Assembly: GCA_903837135.1 (NCBI GenBank)
Contig: CAILTK010000065.1
Coordinates: 1-64,000, forward strand
DNA length: 64,000 nucleotides
Source: an uncultured Caulobacterales bacterium
GTDB lineage: Bacteria > Pseudomonadota > Alphaproteobacteria > Caulobacterales > Caulobacteraceae
Direction: 5' to 3'
Part shown: piece after piece, positions 27,535 through 35,825 of the stretch
How positions within the stretch are numbered: position 1 is the stretch's first letter
Layout of the letters: every line of letters begins with the position of its first letter
The notes under the pieces: generated by a model
Seen by the model: the letters and a program-made list of their open reading frames with translations, nothing else
What the model was told of the DNA's origin: nothing
Database searches by the model: none
Translations under genes and position numbers: made by a program

Positions 27535-28788
27535 TCAGGCGGCGGCTTTGTCCGTGGCGTCGTCAGCGTCCGCCCGCGCCCGGCGCTGCAGGGCGCCGAT
27601 GAAACCGGTGAACAGCTTGTCCATGGCGGCGCGCTTGTACGGAAACACCGCGATCGGATCGAGGGCGTGGACGATGGAGGCGACGTCGGCCTCGAACAGC
27701 AGAAGCCGCCCGTCCCGCGTCTCGGCGCAGTCGATCGAGAAATAGTCGACGCCGAAGCGCTCGGCGATGGCGTGCAGGGCCTCGGCGTGGCGGACGGCGA
27801 AGTCCGCGTCGAACCCGGCCATCCAGGCTTCTTCCACCGCCCGCTTCTCGGCCGAGTCCAGCATGCCCGCCGAGATGTAGTGGGCCAGCCAATGATCCGA
27901 GACGGCATTGTGGGCGGCGTAGGGACGGCCGTCGATGAAGGTGATGCGGAGCTTCTGGAACCAGCCGCGGCCGTCGCTGTAGTCGACGAACGGCGCCAGG
28001 TAGAAAACATCGTCGGGGAAGCGGTCCAGATAGCCGCGCCAGCCCGCAGCGTCGTCGATCCGCTCCAGGCCCTTGCCGCCATGGGTGTCGAGCGGGCGGA
28101 TCAGCAGGGGATAGGCGAAGCCGTCGCGCACCTCATTCAGTGCGTCGCCCCGGGAGAGAGTCTCGACGGCTGCCCGGGAGACTTTGAGGTTGGCGGGGGC
28201 GAGAATGCCCGGGCAGTCGCGGAACAGCTCGCAGGCCGCGTCGCGGGTCATCGCCAGCACCCGTTCCGGATCGCCGTTCATCACCGGCCCCTGCCACGTC
28301 CTCATGACGCCGGTGAGCGGCTCCAGGATCGCCCGGTTGGCCTCGGACAAGCCGATGGCGACGAAGGTCACGTCATGCGGCGGTAGCACCATCGGCGCCG
28401 TGGCGTCCACGTGAAGGAAGTGCAGGGTGACCTCGGCGTCTTCGCACAGGAAGTCGATCGGCGCGTTGGACATGACGTCCGCGCCGGTGACCAGCACGAG
28501 CACCTGCAGCGCCTCGCCGCGGGCGTGGCGGCAGGTGAAGTAGCTTTTCAGGCCGAGCGCCGTGGACTGCAACGCCAGGCTCTCGTCGGCCTTGCCGGTC
28601 AGGCGCAGGAGCATCGCCATGTCGAACAGGGCGTCGGCGTCCGTGGAGTCGGCCTGATAGCGTTCGGACAGTCCGTCCCAGACGGCGGCGTTGTCGCCGG
28701 CGATCAGGCAACGGGCCAGGGCGGCCATGCCGATGATCGAGGACGGAGGGGACTCGGACATAAGCGGACTGACTCGTTCGGCGCGCAT
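27535..28788 (-). CDS. ATP-grasp protein with N-terminal helical (TPR-like) region
   Basis: A 417-residue protein. The first 90 residues are helical and resemble a single tetratricopeptide unit (ALFDMAMLLRLTGKADESLALQSTAL). A Rossmann-like pre-ATP-grasp domain follows (VLVLVTGADVMSNAPIDFL, DVTFVAIGLSEANRAIL). The ATP-grasp fold comes next: FAYPLLIRPLDTHGGKGLERI for nucleotide binding and FGVDYFSIDCAETRDGRLLLFEAD for the metal-binding acidic residues. This predicts an ATP-dependent carboxylate-amine ligase, but the substrate is unknown. ATG 28788 and a second Met at 28761 both have weak ribosome sites. It is divergent from the PEPC-like gene. Confidence 0.75.
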   Translation of the reverse strand: MRAERVSPLMSESPPSSIIGMAALARCLIAGDNAAVWDGLSERYQADSTDADALFDMAMLLRLTGKADESLALQSTALGLKSYFTCRHARGEALQVLVLVTGADVMSNAPIDFLCEDAEVTLHFLHVDATAPMVLPPHDVTFVAIGLSEANRAILEPLTGVMRTWQGPVMNGDPERVLAMTRDAACELFRDCPGILAPANLKVSRAAVETLSRGDALNEVRDGFAYPLLIRPLDTHGGKGLERIDDAAGWRGYLDRFPDDVFYLAPFVDYSDGRGWFQKLRITFIDGRPYAAHNAVSDHWLAHYISAGMLDSAEKRAVEEAWMAGFDADFAVRHAEALHAIAERFGVDYFSIDCAETRDGRLLLFEADVASIVHALDPIAVFPYKRAAMDKLFTGFIGALQRRARADADDATDKAAA

Positions 28789-28941
28789 GAGGCCTGCCGC
28801 ATCACCTGCCCGTTTGGTTTATAAATTGTGACGGTCGCCGCCGCGCGACGATTTGCGCGTTTCTCCATGGGCGCCGGAAAGCCCGGAATGGTAAGTCGCC
28901 GCGCCGGAGCCAGAGGCTGGACAGCAGAGGATCGGCCGCAC

Positions 28942-31755
28942 ATGCGGGACGCCGTGGATGAAGCCCCGGGCCGGGAGGGCCTGGAGCAGGTTTGGCGCGA
29001 GATCGGCCGCTCGGTCGCCGGCGATCCGTTCACCAACCCGTATCTGTTGTTCGCGCTCGAGGTGAACCGTCGCCTCGCCAACGGCGAGCTCACCCAGGAG
29101 GCGCTCGAGGCCGTGGTCCAGGCGATCAGCGCCGAGGGCGCCCTGGCCCGTGCGGATCGCCTGCGCGACTATCTGAAGCTGGGCGGCGCATCGCCCGCCG
29201 CGCGGATCGAGGGGCTTTTCGAACGCCTGGCGGAGCGCGGATTCGACGGATACGCCCAAGCCCTGGCGGCGCCGCCGGTCGGCCTGGTCACCACCGGGCA
29301 CCCGACCTTCGCCCTGACCGAGGCGCTGTCGCTGGCCCTGGTCGAACTGGCCGCCGGCGAGGACGCGGCAGGCGTGGCGCTTTCCGCATCCGGGCGCGAT
29401 GAGCGAGAGCGGATGATCCGCGAAACGCCGCATGGATCGCCGCCGTCGCTGACGCTGGATGTCGAGCACGCCTGGTCGGTGCGGGCGCTGGGCCACGCCG
29501 CCGACGCCCTGGACCTGGCCCGGCGCGCCGCGCTCGCCGTCGCCTGGCGGCGCTGGCCGGATCGCTGGACCGGGCTCAATCCCGCCCTGATGACGCTGGC
29601 CACCTGGGTCGGCTTCGACCAGGACGGGCGCAGCGACGTGACCTGGGCGGTCAGCTTCGGCAAGCGTCTCGAGCTCAAGAAGATCGCCCTCGCCCGCTAT
29701 CTGGCCCTGGCCGAGCCGCTCGGCCTCGAGGCGATCTCGGCGCCGCTGAAACGCGCGCTCGATCTGGTGTCCGGCCAGGCCGAGGCGCTGGCGGGGCTCG
29801 GCGACGATCCCGCCGCGGTGGCGTCCCTGTCGAGGCGACTGATCGCCGAGCGCGACGACAGCCTGGTCGATCCCGCGCCGCTGCTGGCGGCGGTCGAGGC
29901 CGCCCTGGCCCAGACGGACGCCGACCCGGCGCGCGAGACCCTGATCGTGCTGCGGGCCAGCCTGCGGACGCAGGGCGTCTGCCTGGCCCACATCCACGTC
30001 CGCCTGAACTCGGCCCAGCTGCACAACGCCATCCGGCGCGAGGTCGGCCTCGAGAGTTCTCCGTCCGATCCCTCCAACCGGCGCACCTACATCCAGGCGG
30101 CCAACAGCCTGATCGAGTCCTGCAAGCCCGTGCAGGCGGGCTTCCGAAGCCTGCTCGGCGAGACCGCCTCGGCCAAGCGCCTGTTCATGACCATCGCCGA
30201 AATGGCCCGGTACATCGACGCCGCGTCGCCGGTGCGCTTCCTCATCGCCGAGACCGAAAGCGGCTTCACCCTGCTCGCGGCCCAGTACCTGGCAAGGCTG
30301 TTCGGCGTCGAGGATCTGGTCGAGCTGTCGCCCCTGTTCGAGACCGAGGACGGGCTGGAGCGGGGCGAGGTGGTGATCGAGGAGGCCCTGCGCAGTCCCG
30401 CTTTCCGCGCCTATCTGAAGAAGCAGGGCCGGCTGGCGCTGGAGTTCGGCTTCTCCGATTCCGGCCGGTTCATCGGCCAGATGGCGGCGACCTTCCGCAT
30501 CGAGCGGTTGCGCTACCGGGTGGCCGAGCTGATCGAGCGTGAGGCGCTGACCGACCTCGAGCTGGTGCTGTTCAACACCCATGGCGAGTCCATGGGGCGC
30601 GGCGGCCATCCGGCCGGCCTGATGGATCGGCTGCACTACGCCGCGCCGCCGCGGGACCGGGGCGAATTCGCCCGGCGCGGAATCGCGGTGCGGGAGGAGG
30701 ACAGCTTCCAGGGCGGGGAGGGGTATCTGCCGCTGTTCACCCCCGCGGCGGCGCGGGCGAGCATCGCCGGCCTGCTGGACTTCGGCCTGAGCGAGAGCCC
30801 CGAGGTGAAAGGCGATCCCATCTACGACGCGCCCGATTTCGCCGCGGAGTTCTTCGCCACCGTGCAACAGGCCTTCACCGGCCTTGCCGGAGAAGCGGAC
30901 TATGCGGCCTTGCTCGGGCTGTTTGGGACGCGGCTCCTGCCCAAGACCGGCTCGCGCCCGACGCAACGGCAAAGCAGCGAGACCGGGGCGGTGGCCACCT
31001 TCAGCCATGTGTCGGAGCTGCGCGCCATTCCCAACAACGGGATCCTGCAGGGGCTCGGGTATCTGGTGAACCTGACCTTCGGTCTGAAGCGCGCGGCGTC
31101 CAAGGATCCGCACACCTTCGCCGCGATGTGCGCGGGGTCGCCGCGGTTCCAGCGGGCGCTGCGCATGGCGGCCGCGGCGGGTGCGCTCAGCGACCTGCAG
31201 GCGACCCGCGCCTACGCCGCCACCGTGAACCCGAGCCTGTGGCTCGACCAGGTCAAGACGGGCCTTACCGACGAGGAAGCGCTGCGCCGGCTCAGCCGGC
31301 TGTCCGAACGCGCCGCCCTGACCGGCCGTCTGTCGACGGTGCTGCGCCACATGCGGTCCGAACCGGCGCTGGACGGGCCGGACGCCAGCGATCGTCGTCT
31401 GCGGGTGCAGCTGCTGCATGGGCTCAGGATCGCGCTGATCCAGCGCATCTGCCTGATCGCCGCGCATATTCCGCCGTTTACGCCGCGCGCCGGGTTCACC
31501 CTCGAACAGGCTCAGATGATGCTGATGCGGCTCGATGTCCCCACCGCGGTGGAGCGTCTTGCCGACGTGTTCCCCGCGCGGGCGGATCCGGAGCTCAGCG
31601 AGATGGATTTCGGCGAGGTGGACGACTACGCCCCCGGCGAGGAGCAGGGGTACGGCCTGGAGCACCAGACCCTGTTCCGGCCGCTTCTCGCCCTGCACGC
31701 CCTCCTGCTCCGCACCACGACCGCTCTGGACCACGAGTGCGGCGCCTGCGGCTGA
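28942..31755 (+). CDS. Divergent phosphoenolpyruvate carboxylase homologue
   Basis: About 937 residues from ATG 28942 (GAGGA ten bases upstream); a GTG at 28828 would add 38 non-conserved residues. It spans the whole PEPC family length and keeps recognisable blocks: TTGHPTF (for TAHPTE), HVRLNS (for RQES), TGSRPTQR and LRAIPNNGILQ (for LRAIPW). Several catalytic positions differ: GGDRDGN is GFDQDGR, the lysine loop YSDSNKD is FSDSGRF, and FHGRGG is FNTHGES before the MGRGG loop. It may be a carboxylase with altered catalysis or a neofunctionalised relative. The gene stands alone between divergent and downstream genes. Confidence 0.75.
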   Translation: MRDAVDEAPGREGLEQVWREIGRSVAGDPFTNPYLLFALEVNRRLANGELTQEALEAVVQAISAEGALARADRLRDYLKLGGASPAARIEGLFERLAERGFDGYAQALAAPPVGLVTTGHPTFALTEALSLALVELAAGEDAAGVALSASGRDERERMIRETPHGSPPSLTLDVEHAWSVRALGHAADALDLARRAALAVAWRRWPDRWTGLNPALMTLATWVGFDQDGRSDVTWAVSFGKRLELKKIALARYLALAEPLGLEAISAPLKRALDLVSGQAEALAGLGDDPAAVASLSRRLIAERDDSLVDPAPLLAAVEAALAQTDADPARETLIVLRASLRTQGVCLAHIHVRLNSAQLHNAIRREVGLESSPSDPSNRRTYIQAANSLIESCKPVQAGFRSLLGETASAKRLFMTIAEMARYIDAASPVRFLIAETESGFTLLAAQYLARLFGVEDLVELSPLFETEDGLERGEVVIEEALRSPAFRAYLKKQGRLALEFGFSDSGRFIGQMAATFRIERLRYRVAELIEREALTDLELVLFNTHGESMGRGGHPAGLMDRLHYAAPPRDRGEFARRGIAVREEDSFQGGEGYLPLFTPAAARASIAGLLDFGLSESPEVKGDPIYDAPDFAAEFFATVQQAFTGLAGEADYAALLGLFGTRLLPKTGSRPTQRQSSETGAVATFSHVSELRAIPNNGILQGLGYLVNLTFGLKRAASKDPHTFAAMCAGSPRFQRALRMAAAAGALSDLQATRAYAATVNPSLWLDQVKTGLTDEEALRRLSRLSERAALTGRLSTVLRHMRSEPALDGPDASDRRLRVQLLHGLRIALIQRICLIAAHIPPFTPRAGFTLEQAQMMLMRLDVPTAVERLADVFPARADPELSEMDFGEVDDYAPGEEQGYGLEHQTLFRPLLALHALLLRTTTALDHECGACG

Positions 31756-31872
31756 GGCCTCCGGTCCGGGGCTGGAGGAGGAAGACCGCAGAGGGCGCGG
31801 TCATGGGCGCGACGCGGCCCTTGGCGGGACGCCCCCGGTCATGCCACCTTGGCGGCGAGCGGGGAGACCTCC

Positions 31873-33984
31873 ATGAAGTTCGGTATCGCGGCGCTGACGG
31901 CCGTCTTCAGTCTGGCGGGCGCCGCGGCGCCCGCGGCCCCGACGCCGCCGGTCGCTCCCATGCGGCCGTTCATGGTCGCCTCGCCCAACGGCGCCCGCGA
32001 GGACGATTATTACTGGCTCCGCGACGACAGCCGTAAGAACCCCGAGATGCTGGGCTATCTCGCGGCGGAGAACGCCTACGCCGACGCCGTGCTGGCGCCG
32101 ACCAAGCCCCTGCAGGACAAACTCTACGGAGAGTTCGTCGGCCGCATCAAGCAGGACGACAGCTCGGTCCCCTATCTCAAGCACGGCTACTGGTACTACA
32201 GCCGGTTCGAGACCGGCGCCGACTACCCCCTTCTCGCGCGGCGCAGGGGCTCGATGCAGGCCCCCGAAGAGGTGATGCTGAACGAGCCGCAACTGGCCGC
32301 CGGGAAGGGCTTCTACGCCGCGGCGGGCGGCGTGGTCAGTCCTGACAACCGTTTGCTCGCCTATGCCGAAGACACGGTCGGCCGGCGCCAATATGTGCTG
32401 AAGGTCAAGGACCTGACGACCGGCGAGATGCTCGTCGACGCGGTCGCCAACGTCGAGTCGGACCTGGTCTGGGCCGACGACGACAAGACCATCTTCTACA
32501 TCGAGAAGGATCCGGTCACCCTGCTGTCGACGCGGGTCAAGGCGCATGTGCTCGGCACGCCCGCCAGCGCCGACCGGTTGGTCTACGAGGAGAAGGACAC
32601 CAGCTATTACATCGGCCTGATGCGGACGCGGTCCGACAAGTACATCTGCATCGGAGAGCAGGCCACGGTCTCCAACGAATTCCGCTGCGCGCCGGCCGCC
32701 TCGCCCACGACCTTCGCCGTCGTCGCGCCGCGCGCGCGCGAGTTCCGCTACGACGTCGATCACCTCGACGGCCGCTGGGTGATCCGCACCAACTGGAACG
32801 CCCGCAACTACAAGCTGATGAGCCTGGCGGACACCGCGCCCCTCGGCGACCGCACCCTGTGGCGCGACCTGGTCCCGGCCAGCGATACGGTGTTCATCGA
32901 GAACGTCGCCCTGCATCCCGGCGGTCTGGCGATCGAGGAGCGCTCGGACGGACTGAAGCGCCTGCGCATCCGGCCCGACCACGGCGACAGCCGGTTCGTG
33001 AAGGCGGACGAGCCCGCCTACGCCATGTCGCTGCAGGATGTGGGCGATCCCGATACCGGCTGGTTGCGCTACACCTATGACAGCCTGACCACGCCGACGA
33101 CGACCTATGAGACCAACCTCAGGACCGGCGAGCGGCGCCTGCTGAAACGCCAGCCGGTGATCGGTTACGATCCCGGCGCCTACGTGACCGAGCGGGTGTG
33201 GGTGACGGCGCGGGATGGGGCGCGCGTGCCGGTCTCGCTGGTCTACCGCAAGGGCTTCAAGAAGGACGGCAAGGCCGCCCTGCTGCAGTACGCCTACGGC
33301 AGCTATGGCGTCTCCACCGACCCTCGCTTTCAGCTGACCAACGTCAGCCTCCTCGACCGCGGCATGGTGTTCGCCATCGCCCACATCCGCGGCGGCCAGG
33401 AGATGGGGCGCGCCTGGTACGACGACGGCCATCTGCTGCAGAAGAAGAACACCTTCACCGATTTCATCGACGTCACGCGCGCCCTGGTGAGCCAGGGGTA
33501 CGCGGCCAAGGAGCGGGTCGCCGCCCAGGGCGGCAGCGCCGGCGGCCTGCTGATGGGCGCCATCGCCAACCTGGCCCCGCAGGACTACCGGGTCATCATC
33601 GCCCAGGTGCCATTCGTCGACGTGGTCACCACCATGCTCGACGAGAGCATCCCGCTCACCACCAACGAGTTCGACGAATGGGGCAATCCCAAGCAGAAAG
33701 CCTACTACGACTACATGCTGAGCTATGCGCCCTACGACAACGTGGAGAAGAAGGCCTATCCGGCCCTCCTGGTCACCACGGGGCTCTGGGACTCTCAGGT
33801 CCAGTATTACGAGCCGACTAAATGGGTGGCCAAGCTCCGCGCGCTCAAGACCGACGCCAACCCGCTGGTGCTCCGCGTCAATATGGAGGCCGGCCACGGC
33901 GGCAAGTCGGGCCGCTTCCGCCGCTATCGCGACACGGCGGAATACGACGCCTTCATGCTGCAGCAGCTGGGGGTGGCGCCGTAA
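31873..33984 (+). CDS. Secreted S9-family oligopeptidase (oligopeptidase B-like)
   Basis: A 703-residue protein starting MKFGIAALTAVFSLAGAAA, preceded by GGGGAG; the signal peptide predicts export. An N-terminal beta-propeller (residues about 75-420) covers the C-terminal alpha/beta-hydrolase domain. The catalytic triad is visible: Ser in AAQGGSAGGLLMG (about residue 556), Asp in TTGLWDSQVQYYEP and His in EAGHGGKSGR. YDDGHLLQKKNTFTDFI and the acidic substrate-site region match oligopeptidase B, which cuts short peptides after basic residues. Cytoplasmic OpdB normally lacks a signal, so this is the exported subgroup. An upstream ATG at 31849 is in frame but less likely. Confidence 0.88.
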   Translation: MKFGIAALTAVFSLAGAAAPAAPTPPVAPMRPFMVASPNGAREDDYYWLRDDSRKNPEMLGYLAAENAYADAVLAPTKPLQDKLYGEFVGRIKQDDSSVPYLKHGYWYYSRFETGADYPLLARRRGSMQAPEEVMLNEPQLAAGKGFYAAAGGVVSPDNRLLAYAEDTVGRRQYVLKVKDLTTGEMLVDAVANVESDLVWADDDKTIFYIEKDPVTLLSTRVKAHVLGTPASADRLVYEEKDTSYYIGLMRTRSDKYICIGEQATVSNEFRCAPAASPTTFAVVAPRAREFRYDVDHLDGRWVIRTNWNARNYKLMSLADTAPLGDRTLWRDLVPASDTVFIENVALHPGGLAIEERSDGLKRLRIRPDHGDSRFVKADEPAYAMSLQDVGDPDTGWLRYTYDSLTTPTTTYETNLRTGERRLLKRQPVIGYDPGAYVTERVWVTARDGARVPVSLVYRKGFKKDGKAALLQYAYGSYGVSTDPRFQLTNVSLLDRGMVFAIAHIRGGQEMGRAWYDDGHLLQKKNTFTDFIDVTRALVSQGYAAKERVAAQGGSAGGLLMGAIANLAPQDYRVIIAQVPFVDVVTTMLDESIPLTTNEFDEWGNPKQKAYYDYMLSYAPYDNVEKKAYPALLVTTGLWDSQVQYYEPTKWVAKLRALKTDANPLVLRVNMEAGHGGKSGRFRRYRDTAEYDAFMLQQLGVAP

Positions 33985-34003
33985 AACTACGACCAATTAA
34001 ACT

Positions 34004-34037
34004 GAGTCATCCTCGGGCTTGACCCGAGGACCCAGCC
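34004..34037 (+). repeat. Left palindromic (REP-like) repeat
   Basis: Contains the hairpin CCTCGGG-CTTGA-CCCGAGG. Similar intergenic palindromes of the form TCATCCTCGGGCTTGACCC are common in alphaproteobacterial genomes (recalled, not searched). It ends ten bases before the nuclease ATG, so it also forms the leader of that gene. Confidence 0.8.
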
Positions 34038-34047
34038 CCACTTCGCT

Positions 34048-34359
34048 ATGAGCCGCTACGATTTCATCGCCACCTACATTGTGGCAAGCGGCCGAAACGG
34101 TACGATTTACGTCGGCTCGACGAGCGAACTCCACGTCCGCGTTTCCCAGCACAAGAACGAAACGTTTCAGGGGTTCACAGCGAAGTACTGCTGCAAACGT
34201 CTGGTTTGGTTCGAGGTCCACGGCGACATGGCTGAAGCGGTGCGACGCGAGCGGCTGATCAAGCACTGGCTTCGTGCATGGAAAATCAAGCTGATCGAGG
34301 ACGTCAATCCAGAATGGCGCGACCTGTCGGAGGATTGGTACGAAGTGTCGGATCTCTGA
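34048..34359 (+). CDS. GIY-YIG nuclease family protein
   Basis: A 103-residue single-domain GIY-YIG protein. The first motif strand is TYIVASGRNGTIYVGST (the GIY...YIG pair appears as Y-I-V...Y-V-G). The catalytic Arg follows in LHVRVSQHK, and the metal-binding Glu is in AVRRERLIKHW. The C-terminal NPEWRDLSEDWY is typical of the YhbQ/UPF0213-like alphaproteobacterial subgroup. No Shine-Dalgarno precedes the ATG; the leader is the palindromic repeat. Base composition looks less GC-rich than the neighbouring genes, which suggests transfer. It likely cuts DNA, possibly at the flanking palindromes, but this is inference. Confidence 0.85.
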   Translation: MSRYDFIATYIVASGRNGTIYVGSTSELHVRVSQHKNETFQGFTAKYCCKRLVWFEVHGDMAEAVRRERLIKHWLRAWKIKLIEDVNPEWRDLSEDWYEVSDL

Positions 34360-34361
34360 GC

Positions 34362-34406
34362 GGCTGGGTCCTCGGGTCTACGCTTCGCTGCGCCCGAGGA
34401 TGACTC
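34362..34406 (-). repeat. Right palindromic (REP-like) repeat, inverted
   Basis: Inverted copy of the left arm, beginning two bases after the nuclease stop codon. Its central part carries 14 extra bases (in place of TTG), so the hairpin has a longer loop. The outer GAGTCATCC end and inner CCCAGCC end are identical to the left copy. Confidence 0.8.
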
Positions 34407-34454
34407 CGGGGTTGGGCTTCGTCGGTTATTTCCCGCTAACCATGCTCGCACACC

Positions 34455-34468
34455 CGCGCTTAAGCGCG
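34455..34468. promoter_or_regulatory. Perfect 14-bp palindrome upstream of the lipoprotein gene
   Basis: CGCGCTTAAGCGCG is perfectly self-complementary and lies about 38 bases before the expected start of the lipoprotein reading frame. It could be an operator or the base of a short transcript hairpin. No regulator is implied by the sequence. Confidence 0.35.
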
Positions 34469-34505
34469 TCCGTATAGGGGTCGGCGCGAGAAGCTGGGGG
34501 CAAGC

Positions 34506-35096
34506 AGGAATACGGTCATTCGGGTCGCCGCCCTGGTCGCCGGTTGCATCAGCCTGGGGGCCTGCGCGACGGTCACGCGCGGAGCGAATACCGACTGGCA
34601 TGTCGCCACCAATCCCGCCGGGGCCACGGTGCAGACTTCCAATGGACTATCCTGTTCGCCGACACCGTGCTCGATGCACATCTTTCGCAAGTCTTCGTTC
34701 GTCGCGACCATCAGCAAGCCCGGCTACAAGACGGTGACTGTGGACGTGTCGCACGGCTTCTCGGTCGGCGGCGGCGTAGCCTTCCTCGGCAACGCGATGA
34801 TCGGCGGGGTGCTCGGGGCGGCGGTTGACCTGTCAACCGGAGCTACGGACGATCTGTCGCCGCGGCGGGTCGATGTCAGCCTTGAACAGCAGGCCGTCGG
34901 CACGCCTTTCGCCTATGCGGCGCCGCCCGTCGGCGCCGACGCCTACCGGTCCGCGACCGATCTCGTGGCGTCCTATCGGCCCGCGCCCTACCGGCCGGCG
35001 TCTCCGACCTCCCACGTCGTCGACGACAGGATCGTCTACATTCGGGTCCTACCCGACCACTCGGTCCAGGAAGTGCGCGAGCCAGGCGGCCAATAG
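34506..35096 (+). CDS. Lipoprotein with PEGA-like domain; expected start codon reads AGG
   Basis: The frame encodes a lipoprotein: N-T-V-I-R, a hydrophobic stretch and the lipobox LGAC, followed by TNPAGATVQTSNGLSC and KPGYKTVTVDVS, a PEGA-like surface domain. A hydrophobic glycine-rich segment and a Pro/Tyr-rich tail come next. The codon where ATG belongs (34506-34508) is AGG, correctly spaced after GGGGGCAAGC. No ATG, GTG or TTG exists in frame between the stop at 34461 and the lipobox. The first ordinary start is GTG 34629, which would remove the signal peptide. Either a one-base loss of the start, a rare start (CTG 34494), or a sequence error explains this. Its coding quality is otherwise intact. 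Confidence 0.6.
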   Translation, partial: RNTVIRVAALVAGCISLGACATVTRGANTDWHVATNPAGATVQTSNGLSCSPTPCSMHIFRKSSFVATISKPGYKTVTVDVSHGFSVGGGVAFLGNAMIGGVLGAAVDLSTGATDDLSPRRVDVSLEQQAVGTPFAYAAPPVGADAYRSATDLVASYRPAPYRPASPTSHVVDDRIVYIRVLPDHSVQEVREPGGQ

Positions 35097-35126
35097 CCGG
35101 CGAGCGGCAGTCAGGCGGGCGGCGGA

Positions 35127-35825
35127 TCAGTCGTCGTCCCCGATGAAGCGGTAGCCGACGCCCGGCTCGGTCACCAGGTGGCGGGGGTTGGCGTGGTCGG
35201 GCTCGAGCTTCTGACGGAGCTGGGCCATGTAGGTGCGCAGGTACTGGACGTCGTCGGCGTTGGCCGGCCCCCAGATCTTGGTCAGGAGCTGGCGCTGGGT
35301 GAGCACCCGGCCGCCGCCCTTCACCACCTCCGCCAGCAGGTCGTACTCGCGCGGCGACAGCCGCACCGGCTCGCCGGCCCGCAGCACGCGGCGCTTGACC
35401 AGGTCGATCTCCAACTCGCCGGCGCGCACCAGGGGCTCGGCGCCCACGGCCTTCAGCTTGTTGCGCATGGCCACGCGGAGGCGGGCGAGCAATTCGCCGA
35501 CGCTGAACGGTTTCTCCACGTAATCGTCCGCGCCGTTGTCGAGGGCGGTGATCTTCTCGGTCTCCCGGTCGCGCGCCGAAAGGATCAGGATCGGACCGGC
35601 GTAGATGGCGCGGGCCTTGACCAGCACCTCCTGGCCGTCGAGGTCGGGAAGGCCGAGGTCCAGGATCACCGCGTCCGGCGCCGTGCGATGGGCGAGTTCG
35701 GCCAGTCCGGCGGCGCCGGTCAGGGCGCGCAACGGTTCGAAGCCCTCGGCCTCGAGGGCCGGGGTGAGGAAACGGTGGATCTGAGGCTCGTCGTCGATCA
35801 CGAGCACGCGCGGGCGTCCTGACAT
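35127..35825 (-). CDS. kdpE: Potassium-response regulator KdpE
   Basis: A 232-residue OmpR/PhoB-type response regulator. The receiver domain has the acidic pair in VLVIDDEP, the phospho-acceptor Asp in ILDLGLPDLDG (about residue 54), Ser in LSARD and Lys in VEKPFSVGELLARL. The C-terminal winged helix has LSPREYDLLAEVVKGGGRVLTQRQLL and YLRTYMAQLRQKLEPD. It receives phosphate from KdpD and activates the kdp operon at low potassium or high osmolarity. Its ATG overlaps the kdpD stop by one base (TGATG); a GTG one codon earlier is also possible. Confidence 0.95.
   Translation of the reverse strand: MSGRPRVLVIDDEPQIHRFLTPALEAEGFEPLRALTGAAGLAELAHRTAPDAVILDLGLPDLDGQEVLVKARAIYAGPILILSARDRETEKITALDNGADDYVEKPFSVGELLARLRVAMRNKLKAVGAEPLVRAGELEIDLVKRRVLRAGEPVRLSPREYDLLAEVVKGGGRVLTQRQLLTKIWGPANADDVQYLRTYMAQLRQKLEPDHANPRHLVTEPGVGYRFIGDDD

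Larger units (their letters stand above)
34004..34406. mobile_element. Compact GIY-YIG element bounded by inverted palindromic repeats
   Basis: A 403-bp unit: left repeat 34004-34037, a 103-codon GIY-YIG nuclease gene, and right repeat 34362-34406 in inverted orientation. The arms share GAGTCATCCTCGGGC at the outer edge and ACCCGAGGACCCAGCC at the inner edge. They differ only in the centre (TTG on the left, 14 bases on the right). Each arm is itself a hairpin (CCTCGGG/CCCGAGG). The unit fits between the S9 peptidase and the next gene and looks like a REP-type repeat pair with its own nuclease. No target duplication is evident. Confidence 0.7.
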
